Positions 11,641-23,052 of a stretch of 64,000 bases of DNA are shown one piece after another. The notes beneath the pieces are model-generated. The model was not told where the DNA came from. It searched no databases and worked only from the letters and a program-made list of their open reading frames with translations. The stretch's first letter is position 1. Each line of letters opens with the position of its first letter. The stretch lies in contig OY282558.1 of the NCBI GenBank assembly GCA_958295665.1, positions 51,405,389-51,469,388 on the forward strand, written 5' to 3'. Source of the stretch: Tipula vernalis. Taxonomy: Eukaryota; Arthropoda; Insecta; Diptera; Tipulidae. Position numbers and translations under genes: made by a program.

Positions 11641-13268
11641 CGATTTTTTTTATATACTCGTTTAACTATTGTATGGTTGGCGAGAGTTCGTCGAAGAGGA
11701 TAGACGTGTTTTTTTCTATCCTCGTCAAAAATTTAATTTTATTTTCTCTTTATTTTTGTTTCTTATGTAGTGATATGTATATACTTTATATACATATGTA
11801 TATACATTTTAATTTTAAATTTTAAATTTAATTCTATTAAATTCAAGTTTAGTGTAATAATAGTCAAAGTGTAGTGAAAATAAGTAAAGTGTAATGTAGG
11901 CAATGTTTTTATTTTTGTAGTTAGAAAAATTAAAAGCGCATGATTTGGCATTTAGTGAGATTGTACGTAAAATCAAATTTTTAATTACGAAAGTCTAATA
12001 ATTGGATTTATTGAAATAGATTTTAACTTCAAAGTGAAATACATCGTAGTAAATTTTATATTAGATTTTATTTTTACGCACACTTATTTCTATTCTTATG
12101 TTTAATTTTAGGTACAATCGACACTAATACACACTTAAAATATGGTATATAACAGGGCCAACAATATGTTTATGTAGCTGTCTCGTTCGCTCTTTGCACG
12201 GATTCTGTGAAGTAATGTAATATGTTTTTTTTGGTTTTTGTATTATAATGTACAAACAACAACAAAAAAGGGAATCTTTTTCGTTGGTTTTGATACAGTT
12301 GTCACAAATATTTTCCTGTAGCTTGATACATAGATCAGGTATGTTTGTATGTGCTACGCACATGAAAAATGGTAGAAAATATTTACCGTCAATGTGTGTT
12401 GGTGGTTTTAGTATATAAGATTTTGTTACTTGTATATTGTTGTTGTTAATCTCTTGTGTTTCTATGTATTCATGAAACAAATATGATATTATTGAAAACA
12501 TGAAATATATGAGCACAATGAGATTTTGTAAATTCGACTCAAATAGGATTCTTATACTTTGTATAATCGAATGGGTTTGAGTCGAATTGGAATTGGGAGG
12601 TGTCTTATACATTTCATTTAGAATGGTTTATTTAGGTGGGATTAATTATTTTTTACAGGTTTTACAAACTGCATCAAATTGATTTTAAATTGATTTTAAT
12701 TTAATAATTATTATAAATTGACTAAATATATAAACAAAATGCGAATTTGGAAATGTTGGTTTAAGTTGAGTTAAGATTTGATTTTTAACACAAAATTATG
12801 TGTTCATTTATATGAACAAAATGGGATTATATTAAAACATTTTGGAAGGCTAAATGTTTTTGAGTTTAATTGTTGACTTTAATGGATTTATTGAAATTTA
12901 GATGGCGGGTTTCACACACAATCGTCATAATTACATATATAGCACATCGATAAATTTTTAAGAAAGCAATGTTTCATTTTTTTTTGCATTGATTTATTAT
13001 TTTATTTACTTTGCATGCTTGATTTGGTGGGGAAAGAGGTCCGTGAACTGAGTTAAAATTCTGGATATACATATTTATAATTATTTATTAATAAAGAGTT
13101 CACATTTTTGAATTATTGAATAGGTGCAGGATTTTGGTGGCAGTGATGTCTTCAATAGGTAAATGATGCTAATTGGATTTTTATTTACGTAGTCTACTGT
13201 TTTATAAGTTTTATTTTTGAGTTGCGAAAGTGACTAATGTGAAGGAAATCATTCGAATATGTACACTG
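11641..13268. other. Intronic sequence; one long unassigned minus-strand frame
   Basis: Very A+T-rich. The minus-strand frame 12124..12612 (162 codons) is the longest not explained by transposons in the left half, but its composition (rich in I, N, Y, K and C), lack of any recognised domain and lack of a convincing splice context argue for chance. TACATATGTATA-type tracts occur near 11778-11805. Confidence 0.5.
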
Positions 13269-13564
13269 TCAGATATAAATATTTGAACGACGTTCGGGAT
13301 TAATCACTGGAGCTGATTTTGGGGTAACTGATTTTGCTACTCGTGCAAATTTCCGCTCAGTCGGCTTAGTTAAAAGTCGTGGGCGTCCACAACGAGGCTT
13401 ATTTTTTTTTTGATGCTGTTTCAATAAATTTCTTTTTATGAAACTGATGCTACCGTTTGATACTCCGTACTGTACGGATTTACTTTGATACGTTTTTTGT
13501 CGTTGCAATGCTTTTATTATCAATTTTTAACGCTTTCATCTATTTCTTTTGAGAGTTGAAACAT
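13269..13564 (-). pseudogene. Tc1/mariner transposase N-terminal fragment
   Basis: On the minus strand, MFQLSKEIDESVK starts at 13564. After a frameshift near 13525 it continues LIIKALQRQKTYQSKSVQYG, VSNGSISFIKRN and CGRPRLLT, ending SVTPKSA. This is the paired helix-turn-helix DNA-binding part of a Tc1-type transposase, including the GRPR hook between the two helix-turn-helix units. The catalytic domain is absent and homology stops near 13290. The fragment is dead. Confidence 0.8.
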
Positions 13565-14795
13565 TTTCAACTTTTTATTTTTAAATCTAGTTGCAGTAGG
13601 TAAACAATTAACTAACTATTTACAGGATAGCGATAACTAATGAAACAAGCGCTGTGAACTTAAATCGTAACTTAACAATTTAAAATTTTTAAATATTCTT
13701 TTAGAATTTTTAGTTTAGAAGTGGGAGAGTTTTCATATGCAATTTCATAAAATGTTAATTTTTGTAATACTTGTATGTAATATATTGTGATTTGCTCATT
13801 AATATATATTAATTAATTTAGTTTAAAGACTATTTAAAGGTCTCCCTTCCTTAATTTGCTAATAAATAATTCAATTTTCAGAATATAACATAGTTCCAGA
13901 ATTAATCATTATTATGGGATTAAAATAATTCCTGAATTCCAGAATTAAATTTTAATTTGGTATTATGGTGATTTATTAATTAAAATTAGTTTTCAGAGTT
14001 GCCGGGGAATTTGTATATTTAATTTTATTTGTTGATTCTTATAGTATCTAACTGAATTATTGATGATTTTAGGCTGTTGTGGTGCTGTAACATTATCATT
14101 TTTAAATTATTTATTATAAATTTTATAAAATAATTGAATTTTTAATTATTTATTCTCTTTTTCTTGATCGGTAGGAAATTTATGATTAGTTTTAAGTAAA
14201 ATTTTATGTTTAAAATGGTTTTTAACGTTTATTTTAATTCTTGTTGCAGTAAGTAATAATTATTAATTAGATATAAATGGACCATGAATAATGAAATAAG
14301 CGCGGTTATTTTAAATTTTTCTTAATTATTTTATCAGGTAAATTAATGAAAGGCGGACAGGAGTGAAATTACAACATTAATAATTTTTTAAGTCCGGTTT
14401 TAGATTTAGGGAGTCCTGAGTATCCGGCCCTGAATTCCAGAAAAATGATCATCTAATAATGTAGTTAGATTGTGCTGTCTTGTGCTAACCTATTTACTAT
14501 ATATTGTACTAATAATTTACTAACTATCGATCGCATTGGTGTCTGTAACCGGGTCGAGTCTGTCCCAACTAATAATCCTATCCTTCGGTTTTGTTATATG
14601 TACACGGGTGTACGGTGTGCCCGGGAGTACGGTAGATCCTGATATAATGCTTGGCCGTACACTCTCAATCAATCAATCAATCAATACTAGTTTAACTATT
14701 GTAAATAACGATTGGCCCTTAGATCCGAATGTAGAAAGTTATATATACCCCGTATTGAAGTTTATCCATCAATAGAATTTTCAAGTCATATTCAG
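13565..14795. other. Intronic sequence with a short (TCAA)n microsatellite
   Basis: A+T-rich, with repeated AATTCCAGAATTAA-like stretches near 13870-13950. A (TCAA)5 tract lies at 14665-14685, inside a less A+T-rich patch (14520-14665) that holds a 79-codon frame at 14536..14775 with no recognisable domain. Confidence 0.55.
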
Positions 14796-15075
14796 GCCGA
14801 TTAGGAATGAATTTGTTTATTTATTAACTGAGTATGATGAAATTCGATTTGCGCGATGGAAATGGGATTCCGAAATGAGTTTTAGATGAAGTTCTGGAAT
14901 ATGGCCAATTAGGAAGGGTCTTAGCTATTTTTTAACCGATTATGATGAAATTCAGCTTTCATGACGGAAATGGGATTCTAAAAAGATTTTTACATAACGT
15001 TCCGGAAAATGACCAATTAGGAAGAAACTTTGTGATTTTTTACCGATTATTATGAAATTTGAACCTCGATTGTTT
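14796..15075. repeat. Tandem repeat, 108-bp period, about 2.6 copies
   Basis: Units begin GCCGATTAGGAA (14796), GCCAATTAGGAA (14904) and ACCAATTAGGAA (15012), exactly 108 bp apart. Shared inner blocks include GATTATGATGAAATTC and GACGGAAATGGGATTC, and each full unit ends GTTCYGGAAWATG. Divergence of 15-25% suggests moderate age. There is no coding sense. Confidence 0.8.
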
Positions 15076-17519
15076 CTTTACCAACTTCATGCCATATTTA
15101 TCGAATTTCATAATTTTTTTTTTTCTAAATTGCCTATATTCCAAATTTTTTTCTAAATGTCATTTTAGATCTCGGGAAACTGAGAAGCCGTTTGAGAAAC
15201 CCTAGTACCAACGTTGTGAATGTGATACGAAACATAAATGTTGAAATGTTTTCGCAAAAATTTAATTCAATTAACTAACATGGTTAGCAATTTAATATTC
15301 AATACCATACATCGTGTTTATGTCTATAGACATAGAATATACAACGCGTCTACAAACCATTAGATTACCTCCATTAACCTAACATCATAAATTATTAATT
15401 CTACTTTAACACCATGACTTATCTCATTCATATCAACAACAATAATCATTGATTAGTCGAGAATTACAAAAAAAAACCGATCATCCGCTTTTATAACAAC
15501 AAAAACACACACACAGTGGTTAACATCAAAAAAATGTTATAAAAATAAATTTAATTTAAAATTCTAATAAAACACGCACAAATTTAAAAATAAAATTAAT
15601 TATTTCTAATCAATAAATTCAATCTTAAGGCAAAATAATTAATCGATAGAATGGTCTTGCGCGTATAAATTGTGTCTACTTTAGTTTTTCTGTTGCTTCT
15701 GTTGTTCCCTTTTTTTATACACATCATCAGTGTATTTTATGGTAATTTAATTTTTATTTTGTAACCGCTGCACAGATAACCGAACAAAATTTAATTTACT
15801 ATTTAATTGATAAATCGTGTTCAAGCGTTTTATATAAAAATGGTAAATTATCAACAATAAAAATCTAATCAGAAATAAAAAATCCTTTATACAATATATG
15901 TATGTGAACATGCGCGGATACACTAAAACGCCGTTAAGATGTTTTGAATGTTTTACTCTGTATATATGTACAAACATATATAGTTGGACATGTACATAGG
16001 CGATCGCATCGCTCTGATCATCATGATTTTAATTAAATTCCATTGCAATAAATGGTAATACGGTAACCGGGTTGTACTCGTCGCGCAAGATGATTCGGCC
16101 AATTCATCATTATTAGCCTCAATTTCTAGTTGTTGTTTTTTTAATTAAATGTCATACATTTTTTTATGAATAAAATTATAAATAATTATATTGATTATCT
16201 ATCATGATCGCGCAGAGTTTTTAAGTGGATGCAATTTAATTAAAAGAAAATTGTTTATTATTTATTATTGCGTTGAACGTGAGATGAAAAGATAATTGAA
16301 TTTTTTTATTGAAAAGTGAGCTATTATTTAATGGGATAAGATGATGATGACGACGACGACGTAGACACAGTGATTTAATAGTAAACAATGTACATACGGG
16401 TCAAATTTTAGGTCATGATCATATTACAAGCGAGCGTAATAATAATTCATTTTGTTTGTGTTACAGCTACATATTGTGACGAGCTCTTAAAAGGTTTTGT
16501 GAGGTCTAAACAAAATATAAATGTCGGTCTTATGCAATTGAATTCTTGTCGAAATATTTTATATTATGTGCATTGTCATCTCTGCTCGGTTTGGGGGAAT
16601 ATGAGGTAATCATAATAAAATTTTTGGACAATTGTAAATTGTAGTTGTTATTGTTGTTGTTTGTGCATCATAAAATTTAACTTATTTTGTTGCAGGTCAT
16701 GCAGCAATGAGATGTGGTATCGAACGCATATCAATCAAATTATGTCAGAGTATAGAATGGTTTAATTTATATTAATGATTCATACCCGGGTAATCCGGTT
16801 TAATTTTTACAGCTTTTAAAATTTTAAGTACCTCCAAATTTTCTTTAATTCGTTTTTTAGCTCTAATTCGTAACATATCAAAATTTTAAAATCGTTTAGA
16901 ACCGTTATAAAATTTTCAGAATTACTCAAGTTTGAAATTACTCAGATTTGAAGTGTTTTGCAATGTTTAGAATTTAAAACTTCTTCAATACTACTTCTAT
17001 TTGTATTTTGATGGAATGGTTTTTTGAGTTGTGAAATTTCCCTTAATTCTAATTTAAATAAACGTTATACATTTGTAAATTTCAATTTAATATGTTTAGA
17101 ATAGTTTTAAAATATCAACACGTTGTTTTAGAAACTGGGCAAATTTATTCAGGATTTCAAGTTTTAAAATTTTCGTCAGCCTTACAATGTTTCAAAATTA
17201 TTTACTATTTTCTAGAACTTATAAATTTGAAATTGTGAAAATTCGAAAAATGTTCTTTGGTTTTATCGACACTATTGCCCATTTCTGTTTTCTGTGTCAG
17301 AAGTCAAAATTTTAAATCAAAAGTAGATGTAAGTTACATTAAGTAAGTAAGCTGATAGTAGGTAGCCATACAAAAAGATAATACTTGGTCTTTCAAGGGT
17401 TGGAGAACGAGGCTTTCGTCGAACGGAATTTTCGACTTCTGATATAGTGCAGCTTGACAAATCTGTTAATACACCTGACATTTCGCCATGAAATTTGCGC
17501 ACTTGCGTTTTTAATCATG
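15076..17519. other. Intronic sequence without recognisable gene
   Basis: A+T-rich, apparently unique sequence. There is a (GAT/GAC)n tract near 16339-16362. From about 16800 the sequence drifts into AAAATTT-rich low complexity. The 60-76-codon frames here show no domain. Confidence 0.6.
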
Positions 17520-18300
17520 AAATAATCCGTGACATCAATTTATTTAAAAACTGAATTAAATCCAAGGGGGAATTCATTTTTAAATATGAATTAAAACCAC
17601 CGCGAAATTAATACATTTTGAATTATGAATTAATTTCGCAATGAAGAACAATCAAAATACTGTTACTTGTTCAATTTATTTGTACTAGTTTGACATTATG
17701 ATCATAATTTGACAGTTTTTAGTACTATAATTAATTATCCCATTTTCAATCCTATTTAAGAATTTTGCATAAAGTAAAAAATTAGGACAAATAATTTTAA
17801 AAAAATCATAATAAAGAGTCAAAATTTTCACTCCACAATATTATTACATTAGACCAAATCAATTTTTAATGTTAACGTCAAGACAGATATTTAAATTTAT
17901 GATCATAATTTAACTTGAAACAGCCGGCTTAAATCAGAACATAGCAAACCTTTTGTAATTCAATACGTGTTTAGTACTTTTTCATGAAGGTTAAACGTTA
18001 CTTAAATTTCCAAACTTGTAATTTTTGTAGCGGAATAAATTCATATTTGTTAGCGGAGTTAAATTCGTTTGGAAAACATTTAAATTTCGCCGATAAAATC
18101 GAATCTATTCTGCGTCGCTTCAATTCTATTTCAATATGAATAAAATCCGCGACACATTTAACTCTTAAAAACTGAAATTAATTCATTTTGAAAAAATTAG
18201 ATGTTGCGGATTTAATTCGTCTTGAAAATGAATTAATTTCGCAATACTAAAATTTTCAGCAGAGTTAATTCAGTTAATTGAAAATTAAATTTCGTCAAAT
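17520..18300. repeat. Degenerate direct repeats around AATTAATTTCGCAAT
   Basis: Blocks at about 17523-17650 and 18135-18250 share AATCCGTGACAT/AATCCGCGACAC, TTTAAAAACTGAATTAAAT/CTTAAAAACTGAAATTAAT and the terminal GAATTAATTTCGCAAT. Between them lie GCGGAGTTAAATTCG and GCGGATTTAATTCG. It is probably an old repeat with inverted subunits. I could not define its ends. Confidence 0.5.
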
Positions 18301-18433
18301 AGCCAACCAATTATTCTCGTTTGGAAATCAATTGATCATTAATGATTGGTAGTAAATTTTTTCATATTTTTTAAGATTTGGATTTTTGTTTCGCGAATAA
18401 AATATTCGTTTACGAGCATATATGATAAGAAGT

Positions 18434-18725
18434 TCATTCGCTACGTATCAGGAATTTATTGAATTTAATATTTATTTTTAAGCACCTTCTAACTCGTGTT
18501 GCGTGAGTCCTTATTGAAGTAGCGAAAAAAGTCGTCGGCTGTCTGTCACTTTCATAAATTTTGCGAGTGAGCAAGGACCAAACGTATTCACTGAGATTTA
18601 AGTCTAGTGAATATGAACGCCATATATTAATAAATCTACGTTTTAGCACGGCAATATGTATGGGGATATTATTCTGTTCGGAAATCCTTTGAAGGGATTG
18701 CAGCAAGGTCTTTGATCATAATTAC
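18434..18725 (-). pseudogene. Tc1/mariner transposase C-terminal fragment
   Basis: The minus-strand frame reads EQNNIPIHIAVLKRRF, WRSYSLDLNLSEYVWSLL, TRKIYESDRQ. It corresponds to the FQQDNAPIHTA and SPDLNPIENVW blocks of Tc1-like DDE transposases. The catalytic Asp of the QDN motif has become Asn, and PIEN is now LSEY, so only the final acidic residue is kept. It lies 5 kb upstream, in transcription sense, of the N-terminal fragment at 13.3-13.6 kb. That is the wrong order for one element, so these are separate copies. Confidence 0.8.
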
Positions 18726-21700
18726 AAATAGTGAAAATCCAATATTGACCAATATTGAAAATCAATTTAAGAGCGCTCTGATATGAAATTATACCTCATT
18801 TCTGATGTGTGACCGTTTTAAAAATAGAGGGAGAGATAGGGTTTCATATTGAGGCGCTTTTAAAGTAGTTTTTTTTTCATTAAAATTAGTGGGAATTGTG
18901 CAAAAAGACATTGCTGTAAGAATAATCTACCCATGCACAATTCCCATTGTGAAAGCTTTTGCAAAGTGACTTTTATTGCAAGTGACAAGTAAGATTGCAA
19001 GTGAAAAGATGAATTTGATAGCTTAGTGGCCTTATTCACTGGATTTAAATATATCTAAAAACGTTTAGACCTGGCTCAGGCAGACAGTTCGAAACCACTG
19101 AATAGCTCTTTACAGGAATTTCTCCTTTTCTCACAAGCCGAAATAATCTGTAAGAAAATCTAATGATCTCGAACAATTAATGAATAATTTTGAAAATATG
19201 GAAAATATTGAAGCATGTACAAAGACTAGAAAATCCATACAAATTTTGGAAAAAGCAGCGTGAGATAACAATAAAATCCCGAGAATTCAGGCTATGCACG
19301 ACAAATACACAATTATCGAACAATCTAGACAATCTCGCAATTCAGCACAATTCACCTCCGTATTAAAATACTACTTTCAGACAAATCTATATTACGGTAA
19401 AAAAAAAAAATTTTTTTGAAAAGCTACGAGTATCAAAACATCAAATCCAGCACATGGAATTAAAACATGACAAACCCTGTCAAAATCTGCACATCTGACA
19501 GACCTATAATTAAATTGCCAAAAGCTCTGATTAAAAGAATGCTGATGGATGGTAAAGGCGAACAATAAGCAAACTTCGGATCAATGTGAAATTTGACGTT
19601 AACTCGCACACAATGGGCGATAAATCAAGTAAATAATGGGATTACCGATAAATTTGTTTAAATGTTTACTTACTACCGGTAATAAAAAAAATTAAATGAG
19701 GAAATGAGAACCGACTCATAAAAAATCGGCAGTAACGGAAGATTTTTTGAAAGTGAAAACGCCTTGTTGTGAAAGGTACTGAACTGTTTCCCTTCGTTTT
19801 TGTGGTGTTGACAATGCACTCTAAACAAGGGACCATTTCAACAAGACAGCAACAATATTATTCAGATACTTTAGTTTGTAGCCCCTTGTAATTTTAAAAT
19901 TTCAAAAATATCTTTGAATTTGCTAATAAATTGAGTTTTAAATTTTTTTTAAAATTTTGGAAAATTTAAGTTTTCATTTTTAAGTTTTCTAGATCTTAAT
20001 CCAGAAAAACGTTTCTACAATAAAGCAAACCCTTGGAAATTATTGTGAAAAATTGAAATAAAGTTTTTCTTTTTTGAATCTGAGTTATTCTAGCCGTTAA
20101 TCGTTAGATAAGTCACAACATATCAGTTTAGTTAGATATTTTACCGTAAGCTAACTAATCAGCTTTGTTGTTGAAGCTTTCATTTTGTGAAGCAGAATTT
20201 AAATCAGTTTCCAGTCAGATTCTAACTCTCCTAAAATTGAGATGAATGTAGATTGTAGACCAAAACCAATGGCGCGTGCTGACTTAAATTTTCACGCATG
20301 CAATAAATCGAATTAATTTTTAGCAATTTTGAACATGACTGCTTTCCGTTTTCATGCTGCACTTTAATTTCATAGCAAGGTATCTCTCTCCCATTTCGAG
20401 AACTCCTTAACAAAATCATAATCTTACATCGTCTTACATAATTGCGTTGTATTACATTTTCAAGAAACTTTTTTTGACACAATGATTTCATTTGTGCCAA
20501 ATATTATCGAATTGCAGGTACGTCAAGATTTTCGATATTTTTTGTGATTTTTCGAGGTATTTTAGAGGCATTCGAGTTTTATTTGAGATTGAGTATTATT
20601 TAAATAAATTACGGAAGATTTTATAAATTTTGAGATTATTCAAGATGTTTGGATTGAATTAAGCATATCATTGAGTTTGGAGAAAATCTCGAAATATGAA
20701 ATTTTTAGGTTAATGTAGATTTTATTCAAAAATTAGCAACTTTCAGTTATTTTTACAAGAAATACATTTTCTTGCTTCTGAATCAGCTAACTTTGAAATT
20801 TTTTAAGATTGTTCGAGATTATTCGAGTATATTCGAGTTTCTCGATATTACTCTAAACTTGACAAGTATTAAAGATGCAATATGTTATAGAAATTGCCTG
20901 AGATTTTATTATTTTTTTTAGATAATTAGAGTGTTTTGTTATCATTCGAGTTTGGCTTGAAGTTGAAAGCATAGCACTGAGTTATAAGATCTTACGGAGG
21001 TGAGATTAAACCTTGTCAACCAAGTTCTGCCAGGGTTGATATTTTAGGTGGGGTAGGACTTTTTTAATTCCTTTGAATTTGAAAAAGTACCGAGGTACTT
21101 TCGACCCAAAAAAGTACTTTCATTAAATATAGGCGAGTGGAAGGAATTCCTAGCTATCGAAAAATGTGTGAACGGTGAATTCTATAAAGCACTTCGATGA
21201 ATTGCATTCGATTTATTGAACTTCGCTTGAGGTTTAAAAACGAGAGAACTAACACGATCATTCGACCTGCTGCTTAATTTAGATACGAAGAATTCAGACA
21301 CAATTAAATTAACCACAGCTTTACAACCGGACACGAGATATTTACAAGTTTACAATAATTAATAAGCTTTTCGGAAACGGCGAATTTTAGAAATGGTTGT
21401 TTGCGCCTTGCAATGGCATTCTTTGCAGAACTTGCCTGTGAGTAAATTCAATAAAACTTTGACAAAATTTAATACATGCGAGTACTTATTAACAAAAATC
21501 ATTGTTTAAACTGCAATGGAAATTTATTGAGAATATTTCGAACAATAACTGTAAAATTTTGGAATTTTTATGAATTTAATTACGGTCTGTGAATTGGCTA
21601 CAAAATGGCGAAAACTATAGCCATTAACCACGTATTGAAGAGTTTTGAAAATATTAAAGCTCGATTAAATAAATGCAGAGCGCTACTAGAGGACGAATGG

Positions 21701-22690
21701 GTGGAATTTCTAACTATATAGAAAATGTGAATGGCGAATTTGATAAAGCTCATCTGAATGTCATCATTATACTGAGGAAACCCATTTTCATCTGAATTAT
21801 GAACTAATCAAATGGGAAAATTTGCATGAAGAAAATCGTGCTTCCCAAAATAATATCTCAGTTTAACCAATGATAAAATAAATAACGGTATAAGTAAGTT
21901 AAGTGATTGATGTGAAAAAGTGTCCTTAGATTTAGGCAAAGAAAAGGGTGATGATGAAATGATGTGAGTGGCTCAGATATAGTGTTCTAACGTTCCAACC
22001 GAAAAAAACCAACCGGGACGGCGCGGCGTCTTCATCAAATCTAAAATCACTTGAGGATTCATTTAACAATTCGTTATCATAGAATAAGGAACAATGACAT
22101 TAATCTGAGGTTAAATTTATTTAATACAAACGATGTTATCTCGTTTCAAAATTAAATCAAAACGGAGAATACAGCCGAAATAGCGGGAAAAACTAGATTG
22201 CAACCAACTGTTAAACCACAGCAACCGTTATTTCGGGGAACAGCAACCAGCACTTGAAAACTGCCAAAACTATGACAACACGTTGATACTAATATTATAA
22301 CAGCCACTGCAGTTGAACCGCTCGAGTCGACACCACGAACGAAAAACACAAAAAATTTTCGACGGTGATCCGTATTCATCTATCGACTCCACCATGTCTT
22401 TGTCAATATGATCCGCATCGAGATCACATTACATCAGTTAATTCTTTGTGTTGAGCGAAATAAGCAGTACTTCCGAATGAATCAGTGTAACAGAAACAAA
22501 ACAGTTTGAAGAAAGTGAAAAACTCCACTGATAATATTGCAAAGGGAATATTTCAAAGGGTGGTAATATAATTAAATCTAACAGAAATGCAAACGATAAA
22601 ATTAGAACAGCTTTAGACAAAAAAAATAAAACCAATGATAACAACAAAGAAACTAAACCTGAGTTTAAAGAAAATTAAAAAAGTACAGGA
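18726..22690. other. Intronic sequence with weak repeats, no recognisable gene
   Basis: Mostly unassigned. From 20520 to 20990 the sequence is rich in ATTCGAG/TTCGAGAT. Blocks at 21131-21205 and 21690-21765 share a diverged pattern (GGAATTCCTAGCTAT / GGAATTTCTAACTAT, then GAAAA.TGTGAA.GG.GAATT..ATAAAGC), a direct repeat about 556 bp apart. A small G+C-rich patch (CGGGACGGCGCGGCGTC) lies near 22013. No domain was recognised in any frame. Confidence 0.5.
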
Positions 22691-22708
22691 AACAGCAATA
22701 CAACATTA

Positions 22709-23052
22709 GAATAGACAACATTCGTGAATGTGAAAGTCTGAATGAGAACATGAACAGCAATGCCAGTGAGGTGCCATTAAATATTCCAGAAACAAGGAAA
22801 ACATCAATGAAGGGTAACACTTTAGAAGATGACAACAACCAAAATGAATATAGCGAATTAAGGTTAACAATATCACGAAAATCCTCAAATAAAAATTATG
22901 ACAGGTTATCTCCAGTATTATCCGGCGCATCTATGGTAACGAGAGCAACTGGAGCAAAAGTTGTCATTGATACACTAACCCCGGACCAAATATGTTACGA
23001 CAATGTTACGGCGAGCTCACATAATAATGCTGTGAAAATTGTTTCAACGTGA
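22709..23052 (+). CDS. Unidentified open frame, possibly a transposon gag remnant
   Basis: A frame of about 114 codons runs to the stop at 23050. The first Met is at 22750, but the frame is open from about 22709. The protein is polar, rich in N, S, T and E, and contains SPVLSGASMVTRATGAKV and IDTLTPDQICYDN. Codon usage and base composition are less A+T-driven than in the surrounding intron, which argues against pure chance. I recognise no domain. A gag-like N-terminal region of a retroelement is a guess. No pol domain was seen on either side. Confidence 0.35.

Noticed and set aside
18900..18955. Short inverted repeat GGGAATTGTGCA / TGCACAATTCCC
   Set aside because: A real 12-bp inverted match, but the arms are short and nothing else around it resembles a transposon or RNA gene; too weak to call an element.
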